From the NCBI GenBank assembly GCA_016946835.1, contig JACVTC010000181.1:27501-91500 (forward strand): a stretch of 64,000 nucleotides of DNA, written 5' to 3'. The stretch comes from Neocallimastix lanati (nom. inval.). Its lineage: Eukaryota; Neocallimastigomycota; Neocallimastigomycetes; Neocallimastigales; Neocallimastigaceae. Position numbers and translations under genes: made by a program. Below, piece after piece: positions 52,280 through 61,124 of the stretch. Under the pieces are notes generated by a model. That model was not told the origin of the DNA and searched no databases. It saw nothing but the letters and a program-made list of their open reading frames with translations. Numbering within the stretch: position 1 is the first letter of the stretch; each line of letters opens with the position of its first letter.

Positions 52280-55264
52280 TTATCCATATATGCTCGTTCT
52301 ATGTTCTTCCAAGTATTCTACTAAATCTTTATTTCCACTTCTACATGCATCAAATAATACACTTTCACCATTCCAATGTTCTTTATTTATATCTGCTCCA
52401 TGTTCCACCAAGTATTCAACTATATCTTTATTTTCACTACTACATGCTTTAAATAGTGCTGTTTCACCATTTCGATTTTCTTTATTTATATCTGCTCCAT
52501 GCTCCATTAAGTATTCTACTAAATCGTTATTTCTACTTCTACATAAAATAAATGATACTGTTTCATCATTCCAATATTCTTTATTTATATCTGCTCCATG
52601 TTCCACCAAGTATTCAACTATATCTTTATTTTCACTACTACATGCATCAAATAATGGTGTTTCACCACACTGATTTTTTTTATTTATATCTGCTCCATGC
52701 TCCATTAAGTATTCTACTAAATCATTATTTCTACTTCTACATAAAATAAATGATACTGTTTCATCATTCCAATATTCTTTATTTATATCTGCTCCATGTT
52801 CCACCAAGTATTCAACTATATCTTTATTTCCACTACTACATGCTTTAAATAGTGCTGTTTCACCATTTTGATTTTTTTTATTTATATCTGCTCCATGCTC
52901 CATTAAGTATTCTACTAAATCATTATTTCTACTTCTACATAAAATAAATGATACTGTTTCATCATTCCAATATTCTTTATTTATATCTGCTCCATGTTCC
53001 ACCAAGTATTCAATTAAATCTTTATTTCCACTTCTACATGCAATAAATAATAGTGTTTCACCATTTCGATTTTCTTTATTTATATCTGCTCCATGTTCCA
53101 CCAAGTATTCAACTATATCTTTATTTCCACTACTACATGCTTTAAATAGCGCTGTTTCACCATTTCGATTTTCTTTATTTATATCTGCTCCATGTTCCAC
53201 CAAGTATTCTACTAAATCTTTATTTCTTCTTACACATGCCATAAATAATACTGTTTCACCATTCCAATACTCTTTTTTTATATCTGCTCCATGTTCCACC
53301 AAGTATTCTACTAAATCTTTATTTCTACTTTCACATGCATAAAATAATACTGTTTTACCCCTTTTATTTTCTTTATTTATATCTGCTCCATGTTCCACCA
53401 AGCATTCTACTAAATCTTTATTTCCACTTCTACATTCATCAAATAATACTGTTTCACCATTTCGATTTTCTTTATTTATATCTGCTCCATGCTCCATTAA
53501 GTATTCAACTATATCTTTATTTCCACTACTACATTCATCAAATAATACTGTTTCACCACTCCAATTTTCTTTATTTATATCTGCTCCATGTTCCACCAAG
53601 CATTTTACTAAATCTTTATTTCTTCTTACACATGCCATAAATAATACTGTTTCACCATTCCAATACTCTTTTTTTATATCTGCTCCATCTTCTATCAAAT
53701 ATTCAACAAAATTTTTGTTTCTACTTTTACATGCAATAAATAATACAGTTTCACCAATCCTATTAATTTTTTTATTTTTATCCGCTCCAAGTTTCACCAA
53801 GAATTCTATTAAATCTTCATTTTCACTACTACAAGCAATAAATAATACAGTTTCACCATTTCGATTTTCTTTATTTATATCTGCTCCATGTTCCACCAAG
53901 TATTCTACTAAATCTTTATTTCTTCTTACACATGCCATAAATAATACTGTTTCACCATTCCAATACTCTTTTTTTATATCTGCTCCATGTTCTACCAAGT
54001 ATTCTACTAAATCTTTATTTCCACTTCTACATGCAATAAATAATAGTGTTTCACCATTTTGATTTTCTTTATTTATATCTGCTCCATGTTCTACCAAGTA
54101 TTCTACTAAATCTTTATTTCTACTTTCACATGCATCAAATAATGGTGTTTCACCACTCTGATTTTCTTTATTTATATCTGTTCCATGTTCCACCAAGTAT
54201 TCAACTAAATCCTTATTTCCACGTTCACATATGTCAAATAATATTGACTCACCATTCCAATATTCTTTATTTATATCTGCTCCATGTTCCACCAAGTATT
54301 CTACTAAATCTTTATTTCTACTTTCACATGCATCAAATAATGGTGTTTCACCACTCTGATTTTCTTTATTTATATCTGTTCCATGTTCCACCAAGTATTT
54401 TACTAAATCATTATTTCTATTACTACATGCAATAAGCAATACTGTTTCACCATTTCGATTTTTTTTATTTATGTCTGCTCCATGCTCCACCATGTATTCA
54501 ATTAAATTTTTGTTTTCACTTCTACATGCAATAAACAATACTGTTTCACCATTTTGATTTTTTTTATTTACATCTGCTCCATGTTTCACCAAGAATTCTA
54601 CTAAATTTTTATTTCCACTTTTACATGCATCAAATAATTGTGTTTCTCTATTATCATTTTCTTTATTTATATCTGCTCCATGTTTTACCAAATATTCTAC
54701 TAAATCTTTATTTCCACTTTTACATGAAATAAATAATACTGTTTTACCATATTTATTTTCTTTATTTATATCTGCTCCATGTTTCACCAAGTATTCTACT
54801 AAATTTTTACTTCCACTTTTAACTGCGTAAAATAATGGTGTTTCTATAAACATATTATCATTATTTATATCTATTCCATGTTCTATTAAATAATATATTA
54901 AAATTTTATTTATATTTTTAATTTTTAAATTCCAACTATAACTGAACCTATTATAACCTATTATTATTTTATATTCTTCGTTAGAGATTTCTTGATTTAA
55001 TTCTTTTGTAGAAATAAAAGTTTTATATTTATATCGATAAATTAATTGTTTAATAAATTCATCATCATAAAACTTTAAATTATCAAAAATAATTTTTAAT
55101 AACTCCATTTCATCCTTTTTAATTAATGATTTTATTAAATAAGAAGATATATTATCTAAATAATTGTGATTATCATTTATTAGACTCTTTAATCTTTCAG
55201 ATGTAAGTTTTTTTTTATCATATTCTTCCAATATTTTATCTTTCTCTCTTATACTGTTTTTCAT
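52280..55264 (-). CDS. ankyrin-repeat protein, 994 aa (ANK5)
   Basis: ATG 55262-55264, MKNSIREKDKILEEYDKKKL. A cap of about 130 residues is followed by about 26 ankyrin repeats in an unbroken frame, making it the longest open member inside the window. Two repeat variants form higher-order units: a 66-residue pair (ETVSFILCRSRNNDLVEYL with ALFKACSSGNKDIVEYL) recurs three times near the C-terminus, and a repeat with IKKEYWNGETVLFMACVRRN recurs three times in the middle. The last codons (EEHRTSIYG, stop) differ from the family tail; family-like tail sequence continues in another frame downstream, so a small late frameshift probably changed the end. No signal peptide. It shares its first 290 residues and promoter with ANK4. 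It is probably functional as a binding scaffold, ligand unknown. Confidence 0.82.
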   Translation of the reverse strand: MKNSIREKDKILEEYDKKKLTSERLKSLINDNHNYLDNISSYLIKSLIKKDEMELLKIIFDNLKFYDDEFIKQLIYRYKYKTFISTKELNQEISNEEYKIIIGYNRFSYSWNLKIKNINKILIYYLIEHGIDINNDNMFIETPLFYAVKSGSKNLVEYLVKHGADINKENKYGKTVLFISCKSGNKDLVEYLVKHGADINKENDNRETQLFDACKSGNKNLVEFLVKHGADVNKKNQNGETVLFIACRSENKNLIEYMVEHGADINKKNRNGETVLLIACSNRNNDLVKYLVEHGTDINKENQSGETPLFDACESRNKDLVEYLVEHGADINKEYWNGESILFDICERGNKDLVEYLVEHGTDINKENQSGETPLFDACESRNKDLVEYLVEHGADINKENQNGETLLFIACRSGNKDLVEYLVEHGADIKKEYWNGETVLFMACVRRNKDLVEYLVEHGADINKENRNGETVLFIACSSENEDLIEFLVKLGADKNKKINRIGETVLFIACKSRNKNFVEYLIEDGADIKKEYWNGETVLFMACVRRNKDLVKCLVEHGADINKENWSGETVLFDECSSGNKDIVEYLMEHGADINKENRNGETVLFDECRSGNKDLVECLVEHGADINKENKRGKTVLFYACESRNKDLVEYLVEHGADIKKEYWNGETVLFMACVRRNKDLVEYLVEHGADINKENRNGETALFKACSSGNKDIVEYLVEHGADINKENRNGETLLFIACRSGNKDLIEYLVEHGADINKEYWNDETVSFILCRSRNNDLVEYLMEHGADINKKNQNGETALFKACSSGNKDIVEYLVEHGADINKEYWNDETVSFILCRSRNNDLVEYLMEHGADINKKNQCGETPLFDACSSENKDIVEYLVEHGADINKEYWNDETVSFILCRSRNNDLVEYLMEHGADINKENRNGETALFKACSSENKDIVEYLVEHGADINKEHWNGESVLFDACRSGNKDLVEYLEEHRTSIYG

Positions 55265-55326
55265 TTTTTTTTTTTTTTTATTTTATAAATACCTTTTTGT
55301 TATTAATTTTTATTTTAAGGAAAAAA

Positions 55327-55348
55327 GGTGACCTTTACATAGACTGAT
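55327..55348 (-). promoter_or_regulatory. TATA-like conserved element upstream of ANK5
   Basis: The minus strand reads ATCAGTCTATGTAAAGGTCA and then CC, about 65 bp upstream of the ATG, identical to the ANK4 copy. ANK5 lacks the TTTGCTACTCTGC segment that separates the two in ANK4. Confidence 0.55.
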
Positions 55349-55564
55349 AAATAAAAAAAATTAAATTAAAAAAATAAAAAAAAAATATTTTAAATATTTT
55401 AAATATTTTAAATATTTAAAAAATTAAATCAATTAAAAATTTAATACTTATAAAATATTATTTTTTATGTCCAAATGATTAATTTTTTAATATAATTTTT
55501 TAATTATTATTTATTATTATCCAAGTTCATATAATTATTATTTATTATTATCAAAGTTTATATA

Positions 55565-55588
55565 ATTATTATTATTATTATTATTATT

Positions 55589-55640
<52 letters not shown>

Positions 55641-55663
55641 TGTTATTATTATTATTATTGATA
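55565..55663. repeat. ATT microsatellite
   Basis: Counterpart of 38535-38663 in the duplicated block. It reads as poly-Leu or poly-Ile in the frame of the ORF behind it; I take no part of it as coding. Confidence 0.85.
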
Positions 55664-55710
55664 AAAAAAAAATTTTTTTTTATAGACTGAAGATTTTTTG
55701 TCTTCCCCTT

Positions 55711-57933
55711 ATGTTAATATGGGTGTTATGTTTTAACTGTTATTATAATTATCCTACTATAGACAATAAAAAAAATAATAAGGATAAAAAGAATAAATTA
55801 TTAAATTCAATTGATAATAAAGCATTAAAAATTAGAATTAAAAAATTTTTATCAAGAAAGAAAGATATTATTAAAATATTAAAAAGAAATAGTTTATCAG
55901 AATTTAAAAAGTTTATTAAAGAAAATAATATTACTTTAAAAAAATTAAATAATAAGAATTTCGACATACTAATTTCTGCTATTGAATGTGATGTATCTAA
56001 TGAAATAATAAGTTATATTATCAAACAAGTTAACTACAATACTCTTAATTATTGCTTCCAATGTAAAAGTAATGAATACAAATATAGTTTTAATGAAAAT
56101 ATTCCACTTTTTACAGCTATTGCAAAAAATAAATTTGATATAGCCAATTTATTATTACAAAATAAAGCAAATATGTGCTTTGATTGTAATATATTTGAAT
56201 ATTTGAATTATCATGATTTAATGAATAAAGACAATTTAAAATTTATATTGAAAAATGAAATAGACACCAACAGTAAAGTATCAAAAGATTCACCATTTCA
56301 AAAGTCCTTCAACAATTTTATTTCAGTCAATGGAATAAAAATATTCTACCGAAAGTTTCAAGAGATAATATGTCAATGGATATCATGTGGTAAAAATGAT
56401 TTGTTGGAAGTCATCTTTAAATATTATATATTAAAACATTTTGATGAGTTAAACAATATAAATATAAATAGATATACATATATAGAAAAACCGTTATTTG
56501 AAACATTAATTCAAAAAGCCTTGGAATTTAGAAATTATGAAATATTAAAATATTTCATCAAAGAAAGTGATGATAAAGAAGAAGATATTTTAGATATTAT
56601 ATTTGATGTCCTTGAATATCGTAACAGTGATGGTAGAAGAAATTATTATAATTATTATTATAATGCAAAACCAAAAAATAAAAAAATTGAATTTTTAAAT
56701 TCAATTGATAATGAAGAATTGAAAATTAAAATTGAAAGGTTTTTGTCAAGAAAGAACGATATTTTTAAAATATTAAAAAGAAATAATTTAACAGAATTTC
56801 AAAACTTTATTAATGAAAATAGTATTACTTTAAGAAGTTTAAATACTAAAAAGTTCGATATATTAATTACAGCTATTGAATGTGATGTATCTCATGAAAT
56901 AATAAGTTATATTATTGATCAAGTCAATTATGATACACTTGATTATTGCTTCAATAATAAAAATAATGAATTTGAACTTGATTTTTGCTTCAATAATAAA
57001 AATAATGAATTTGAACTTGATTATTGCTTCAATAATAAAAATAATGAATTTGAGTACTGTTTTGAAAAAAATATTCCACTTTTTACTGCTGTTGCAAAAA
57101 ATAAATTTGAAATAGCCAATTTGTTGTTACAAAATAAAGCAAATATGTGCTTTGATAATAATAATATATTTAAATTTTTGAATGATAATAATGTATTGAA
57201 TAAGGAAAATTTAAAATTTATTCTGAATAATGGAATTAAAATTGATAATGATTTATTAGTAAAGGAAATATTTCAGTGGGTGTCATATAGTAGGAAAAAT
57301 TTATTAGAACCTATTATTAAATATTATGTAATTAATCATTTTGATGAGTTAAGAGGTGTAAAAATAATAACAGACATATTTGGAAGGGAAAAAAAACCTT
57401 TTTTCGAAATATTATTTCAAAAGTTAATCGATAGTAAAGACTATGGAATACTTGAATTTTTTATAATAAATAGTGGCGATAAAGAAAAAGAAATTTTAAA
57501 TATAATATCTGACATCTTTGATAGTAATTATAATAATAAAATTAAAAAAATTAAATTTTTAAATTTAATTGATAACGATGATTTAAAAATTAAAATTAAA
57601 AAAGTTTTATTAGTAAGGGAAGATATCATTGAGATATTAAAAAGAAATGATTTTTATGAATTTCTGCTATATACCTCAAGAAGTCAAGTTATATTAAAAA
57701 ATTTAAATAACAAAAATTTCGATATATTAATTACAGCTATTGAATGCGACGTATCCAATGACATTATAAATTATATTATTAATGAAGTTGATTATGATAC
57801 GCTTAATTATTGCTTTCATGGTGAAGACAATATGTATAAATACACTTTCAATAATAATGTTCCATTATTTATAGGCCATACTGGTTCGGCGTCGACGCTC
57901 TCAACTCCCCATAAGCAAAGAAACTCCATATAG
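55711..57933 (+). pseudogene. fragment of a second type of ankyrin protein, inserted and chimeric (ANK6)
   Basis: An open frame of 741 codons from ATG 55711. Only 55739-57874 belongs to the captured gene; the first nine codons and the last 20 come from the surrounding block. The captured part holds three large modules starting near 55800, 56690 and 57545. Each opens with an N-x-ID(N)-x-LKIxI motif and continues DILITAIECDVS, a Cys-containing YCF segment and ankyrin-like PLFTAVAKNKFEIANLLLQNKANM; the third is cut after NNVPLFI. The middle module carries three copies of a 13-residue unit (CFNNKNNEFELD). The fragment lacks its own start and end, so it is a gene piece rather than a gene, though it is open throughout. 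It differs from the 33-residue GADINKE family and lies on the opposite strand. Confidence 0.75.
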
Positions 57934-58187
57934 AAGCACCCTACGCGATCCTCGAGGGAAAGCAGAGCCAACTACAGGTGGCGTCCTTGCCATCCCAGAG
58001 GAGCTGGACACTGTAAATCCTCTCAGACAAGGCTTACGCAATGGGATTCTTATAGTGTTAGAAATATAGAAAACATAGAAAGTATACCTACCTGAGTATC
58101 GTTTAATCCCTAACCTTTCACGCAAAACCCAAAAGGAAAAATCGTGAAGATATGATACTTGTGGGGGTCGGTCCAGAGACCTTTGGT
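57875..58187. other. GC-rich segment of unknown identity (long copy)
   Basis: Begins GCCATACTGGTTCGGCGTCG like 38744 and keeps the hairpin GGTGGC-GTCCTT-GCCATC (57977-57994), where the loop differs from the first copy but the stem is kept. Beyond the point where the short copy ends, it continues about 190 bp (AGAGGAGCTGGACACTGTAA..., then GGGGGTCGGTCCAGAGACC with a GGTC-CAGA-GACC hairpin) until AT satellite begins. I recognise no RNA family or protein domain. A minus-strand frame of 74 codons is open but resembles nothing I know. Confidence 0.65.
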
Positions 58188-58300
58188 TATTATTTATTAA
58201 TAAATACTCATTTTATTATTTATTATTTATTATTTATTATTTCATTATTTAATTATTTATTATTTATTAATAAATACTCTTTATTATTATTATTATTTAT
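58188..58300. repeat. AT satellite, same orientation as the first array
   Basis: Two TTATTAATAAATACTC phrases within TTATTATTTA filler. Confidence 0.85.
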
Positions 58301-59038
58301 TATTAATAAACCTATTTTTGGATATTTTAGAGTTGATAATTTTTTTGGACTTACATCAACAAATTAATTAATAAAAAACAAAACAAAAAAAAAGAAAAAG
58401 GACTTTTTTTTTTTTTTTTTTTTTGAATGTTTAATTCTATCATTTTCTTTCTTAACTTTTCATTATTTTATTTATTATTTGATTATTAATATTTAATTTT
58501 TATTTATTTAAATTTTATTTTTATTTATTTATATTTAATTTTTATTTATTTAAATTTTATTTTTATTTATTTAAATTTCATTTTTATTTATTTATATTTT
58601 ATTTTTATTTATTTAAATTTTATTTTTATTTATTTAAATTTTATTTTTATTTATTTAAATTTCATTTTTATTTATTTATATTTTATTTTTATTTATTTAA
58701 ATTTTATTTTTATTTATTTAAATTTTATTTTTATTTATTTAAATTTCATTTTTATTTATTTAAATTTCATTTTTATTTATTTATATTTTATTTTTATTTA
58801 TTTAAATTTCATTTTTATTTATTTAAATTTCATTTTTATTTATTTAAATTTCATTTTTATTTATTTATATTTTATTTTTATTTTTTTTCGCCTAAAAAAT
58901 TTTGCTATTAAATTTTTTATTTAATTAATTTTAATACTAAACAAAAATAAATAAATAAATAATAAATAATTAAATAAATAATCTATAAAAAATAAATAAA
59001 ATATAAATAAATAAATAATAAAAAATATTAATAAGAGT
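58301..59038. repeat. 22-mer tandem array and ANK-unit upstream flank
   Basis: 58310-58350 repeats the TTTTTGGATATTTTAGAGTT phrase of 34.07-34.2 kb. From 58495 to 58880 a unit ATTTTTATTTATTTAAATTT (C or T variants before the A-T steps) repeats about 18 times, as at 34.44-34.64 kb. 58950-59038 matches 34680-34790. No gene. Confidence 0.8.
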
Positions 59039-59441
59039 TGATAAAGAATTTTTATAATTTAATAATTTTATAATTTAAATTAATAGAATATACACGTGAT
59101 CAAACAAAATATAAATTTTACATTTATACTTATTATTTGAAATGGTCTCTTTTTTTGTAAAGGACGGAAAATATTGTAATAAAAATGTGTTTTTAACAAC
59201 ATATATTAACAGTGGTTAATATATGAAAACTTATAAATAAATAAAGTGTTTAAATACAAAAATATAAGATAAATTAGTTGTGTGAAAATTTATTTTATAT
59301 TTACTTTCTATATTAATTATTTATTGCAGTAATTAATTTTAATATAAGTTGTAAAATAGTTCTTTCTTAAAAGTTAGAATTTAACTACAACTTTAGTATA
59401 ACATTATAATATTAATTAATAATAATATTATACTGTTATCA
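59039..59441. mobile_element. likely solo LTR, 403 bp
   Basis: Bounded by TGATAA and TTATCA (a 6-bp inverted end pair with TG...CA) and by AGAGT on both sides (59034-59038 and 59442-59446). The corresponding place at 34.78 kb reads straight through as AATAAGAGTATTTATT, so the insertion and its 5-bp duplication are seen directly by comparison. Nothing inside is coding. The ends and duplication fit a solo LTR of a copia or gypsy element; a small non-LTR insertion with inverted ends cannot be excluded. No second copy is in the window. Confidence 0.7.
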
Positions 59442-59689
59442 AGAGTATTTATTAATAAATAAATAATAAATATAATAAATAGAGTATTTATTAATAAATA
59501 ATAAATAATAAATAATAAAAAGAGTATTTATTAATAAATAATAAATAATAAAAAGAGTATTTATTAATAAATAATAAATGATAAGAAGAGTATTTATTAA
59601 TAAATAATAAATAATAAAAAGAGTATTTATTAATAAATAATTGAATAATAAATATTAATAAAAAGAGTATTTATTAATAAATAATAAAT
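59442..59689. repeat. AT satellite, inverted orientation
   Basis: Six to seven GAGTATTTATTAATAAATAA phrases. Confidence 0.9.
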
Positions 59690-60485
59690 ATTAAATAATA
59701 AATATTAAATAATAATAATGAAAGTAACAAAATTATTGTATAAACTAATTAAATTTCATAAATATTTGTATTACTAATAAGAAAATTTATATTTATTATT
59801 ATTAATATATATAAATGAATAATTTTGTAAATTTATACAATTAAATGTAAAAAAAAAAAAAAAAATAATAATATTTTTAATTATAATAATATTTTTTAAT
59901 TATAATATTGTTATTAATTTTTATTTTTATAAAAAAAAAAAAATAAAATAAATAAAAATTAATAATAATAATAAAACGTTTAATAAAATTATCATATTTT
60001 ATAGCTTGAATAAGCAGCAATAAATTTATTTATAATATTATTTTTTTATATTTATGTTTTTATTTATGGACTATTTCATTATAAAACTAAAAATATTGAT
60101 AATATTTAATAATTTAAATTATTAATAATTAAAAATTAAAATTATTATATAAAAATTAATATTAACAAATTAAAAAAAAAAAAAAGACCTTTTAAATGTC
60201 TAATTATCTCTCTCTCTTTTTATATCTTATTATTAAAGCTATATATATATATATAAAGTAAAATAATAATAAATTTTAAATTTCATTTTTAATTTTTTAT
60301 TTTTATTTTATTTTATTTTTTTTTTATTTGATTTATTATTTAAATATATACATATATATTTTAATTATATATTATATGTATCATTTAAAATAAAAAGTTC
60401 ATATCTTTTAAAAATTAATTTATTTTTATTTTTATTATTATTACTAGAAATAACTACACCTATTTAACTTGAAATGCATAATCTT
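59690..60485. repeat. ANK-unit 3' flank module (copy 4)
   Basis: Same order as 30946-31800, including AAACTAATTAAATTTCATAA, TTGAATAAGCAGCAATAAAT, GACTATTTCATTATAAAACT, GACCTTTTAAATGTC and TTATTATTAAAGCTATAT. It stops at AATGCATAATCTTTTGTTAT, where the inverted GH5 tail begins. Confidence 0.8.
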
Positions 60486-60514
60486 TTGTTATTATTATTA
60501 TTTTTTTTTTTTTT

Positions 60515-61070
60515 TTTTTTTGTCAATTTAAATAATTTGATTTGTTACTTTCATATTCATAAATCTCTTTAATGAAAATTATATATATACAATTGTTCAA
60601 AAATATACATATTTATTCTTTTCTTTTTTTTTTTTTTTTTTTTTTTTATCAGTTAAAATATTTTTTTTTTGTTAATTTTCATAATTATTTATACTTTATT
60701 TTATTTTATTTTATTCTAGTTTTATTTTTAATTTATTATATTTTGTAGTGCTTTTTTTTTTTCTTTTATCAATTTAAATAATTTGATTTATTACTTTCAT
60801 ATTCATAATTCTTTTTAATGAAAATTATATATATACAATTGTTTAAAAATATATATATTTATTCTTTTCTTTTTTTTTTTTTTTTTTTTTCATCAGTTAA
60901 AATATTTTTTTTTTTTATTTTCATAATTATTTATACTTTATTTTATTTTATTTTATTCTAGTTTTATTTTTAATTTATAATATATTTTGCAGCGTTTTTT
61001 TTTCTTTATATTATATTATAAAAAGCTTTAATTTTTTTCTGTAGTGAAATTTATTGACATCGATTGTAAT
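60515..61070 (-). pseudogene. GH5-CBM1 3' end remnant, inverted
   Basis: On the minus strand, 61070-61051 reads the end of a CBM1 (YNRCQ, stop), followed by the same TTTCACTACAG and AATTAAAGCTTTTTATAATA 3' flank seen after both other GH5 copies. Further out, it matches the copy 1 flank at about 9.9-10.04 kb (ATGAATATGAAAGTAACAAA). A unit of about 246 bp is doubled (from 60522 and from 60768). Only the last five or six codons of the enzyme survive. It lies between the ANK 3' flank and the ANK7 tail, as if dropped into the T tract there. Confidence 0.75.
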
Positions 61071-61124
61071 TCTTTTTTTTTTTTTTTTTTTTTTAATTAC
61101 TTTTTATTAATATTTGTAATATTC

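Noticed and set aside
58084-58096. ATACCTACCTGAG, resembling the 5' end of U1 snRNA
   Set aside because: Only a few bases match, no cap-proximal position is evident and the following sequence does not fit U1.
57875-58187. GC-rich segment as 5S rRNA, tRNA or SINE head
   Set aside because: No 5S landmarks or cloverleaf could be drawn, and GGTTCGGCGTCG is only a partial box B with no box A at the right distance.
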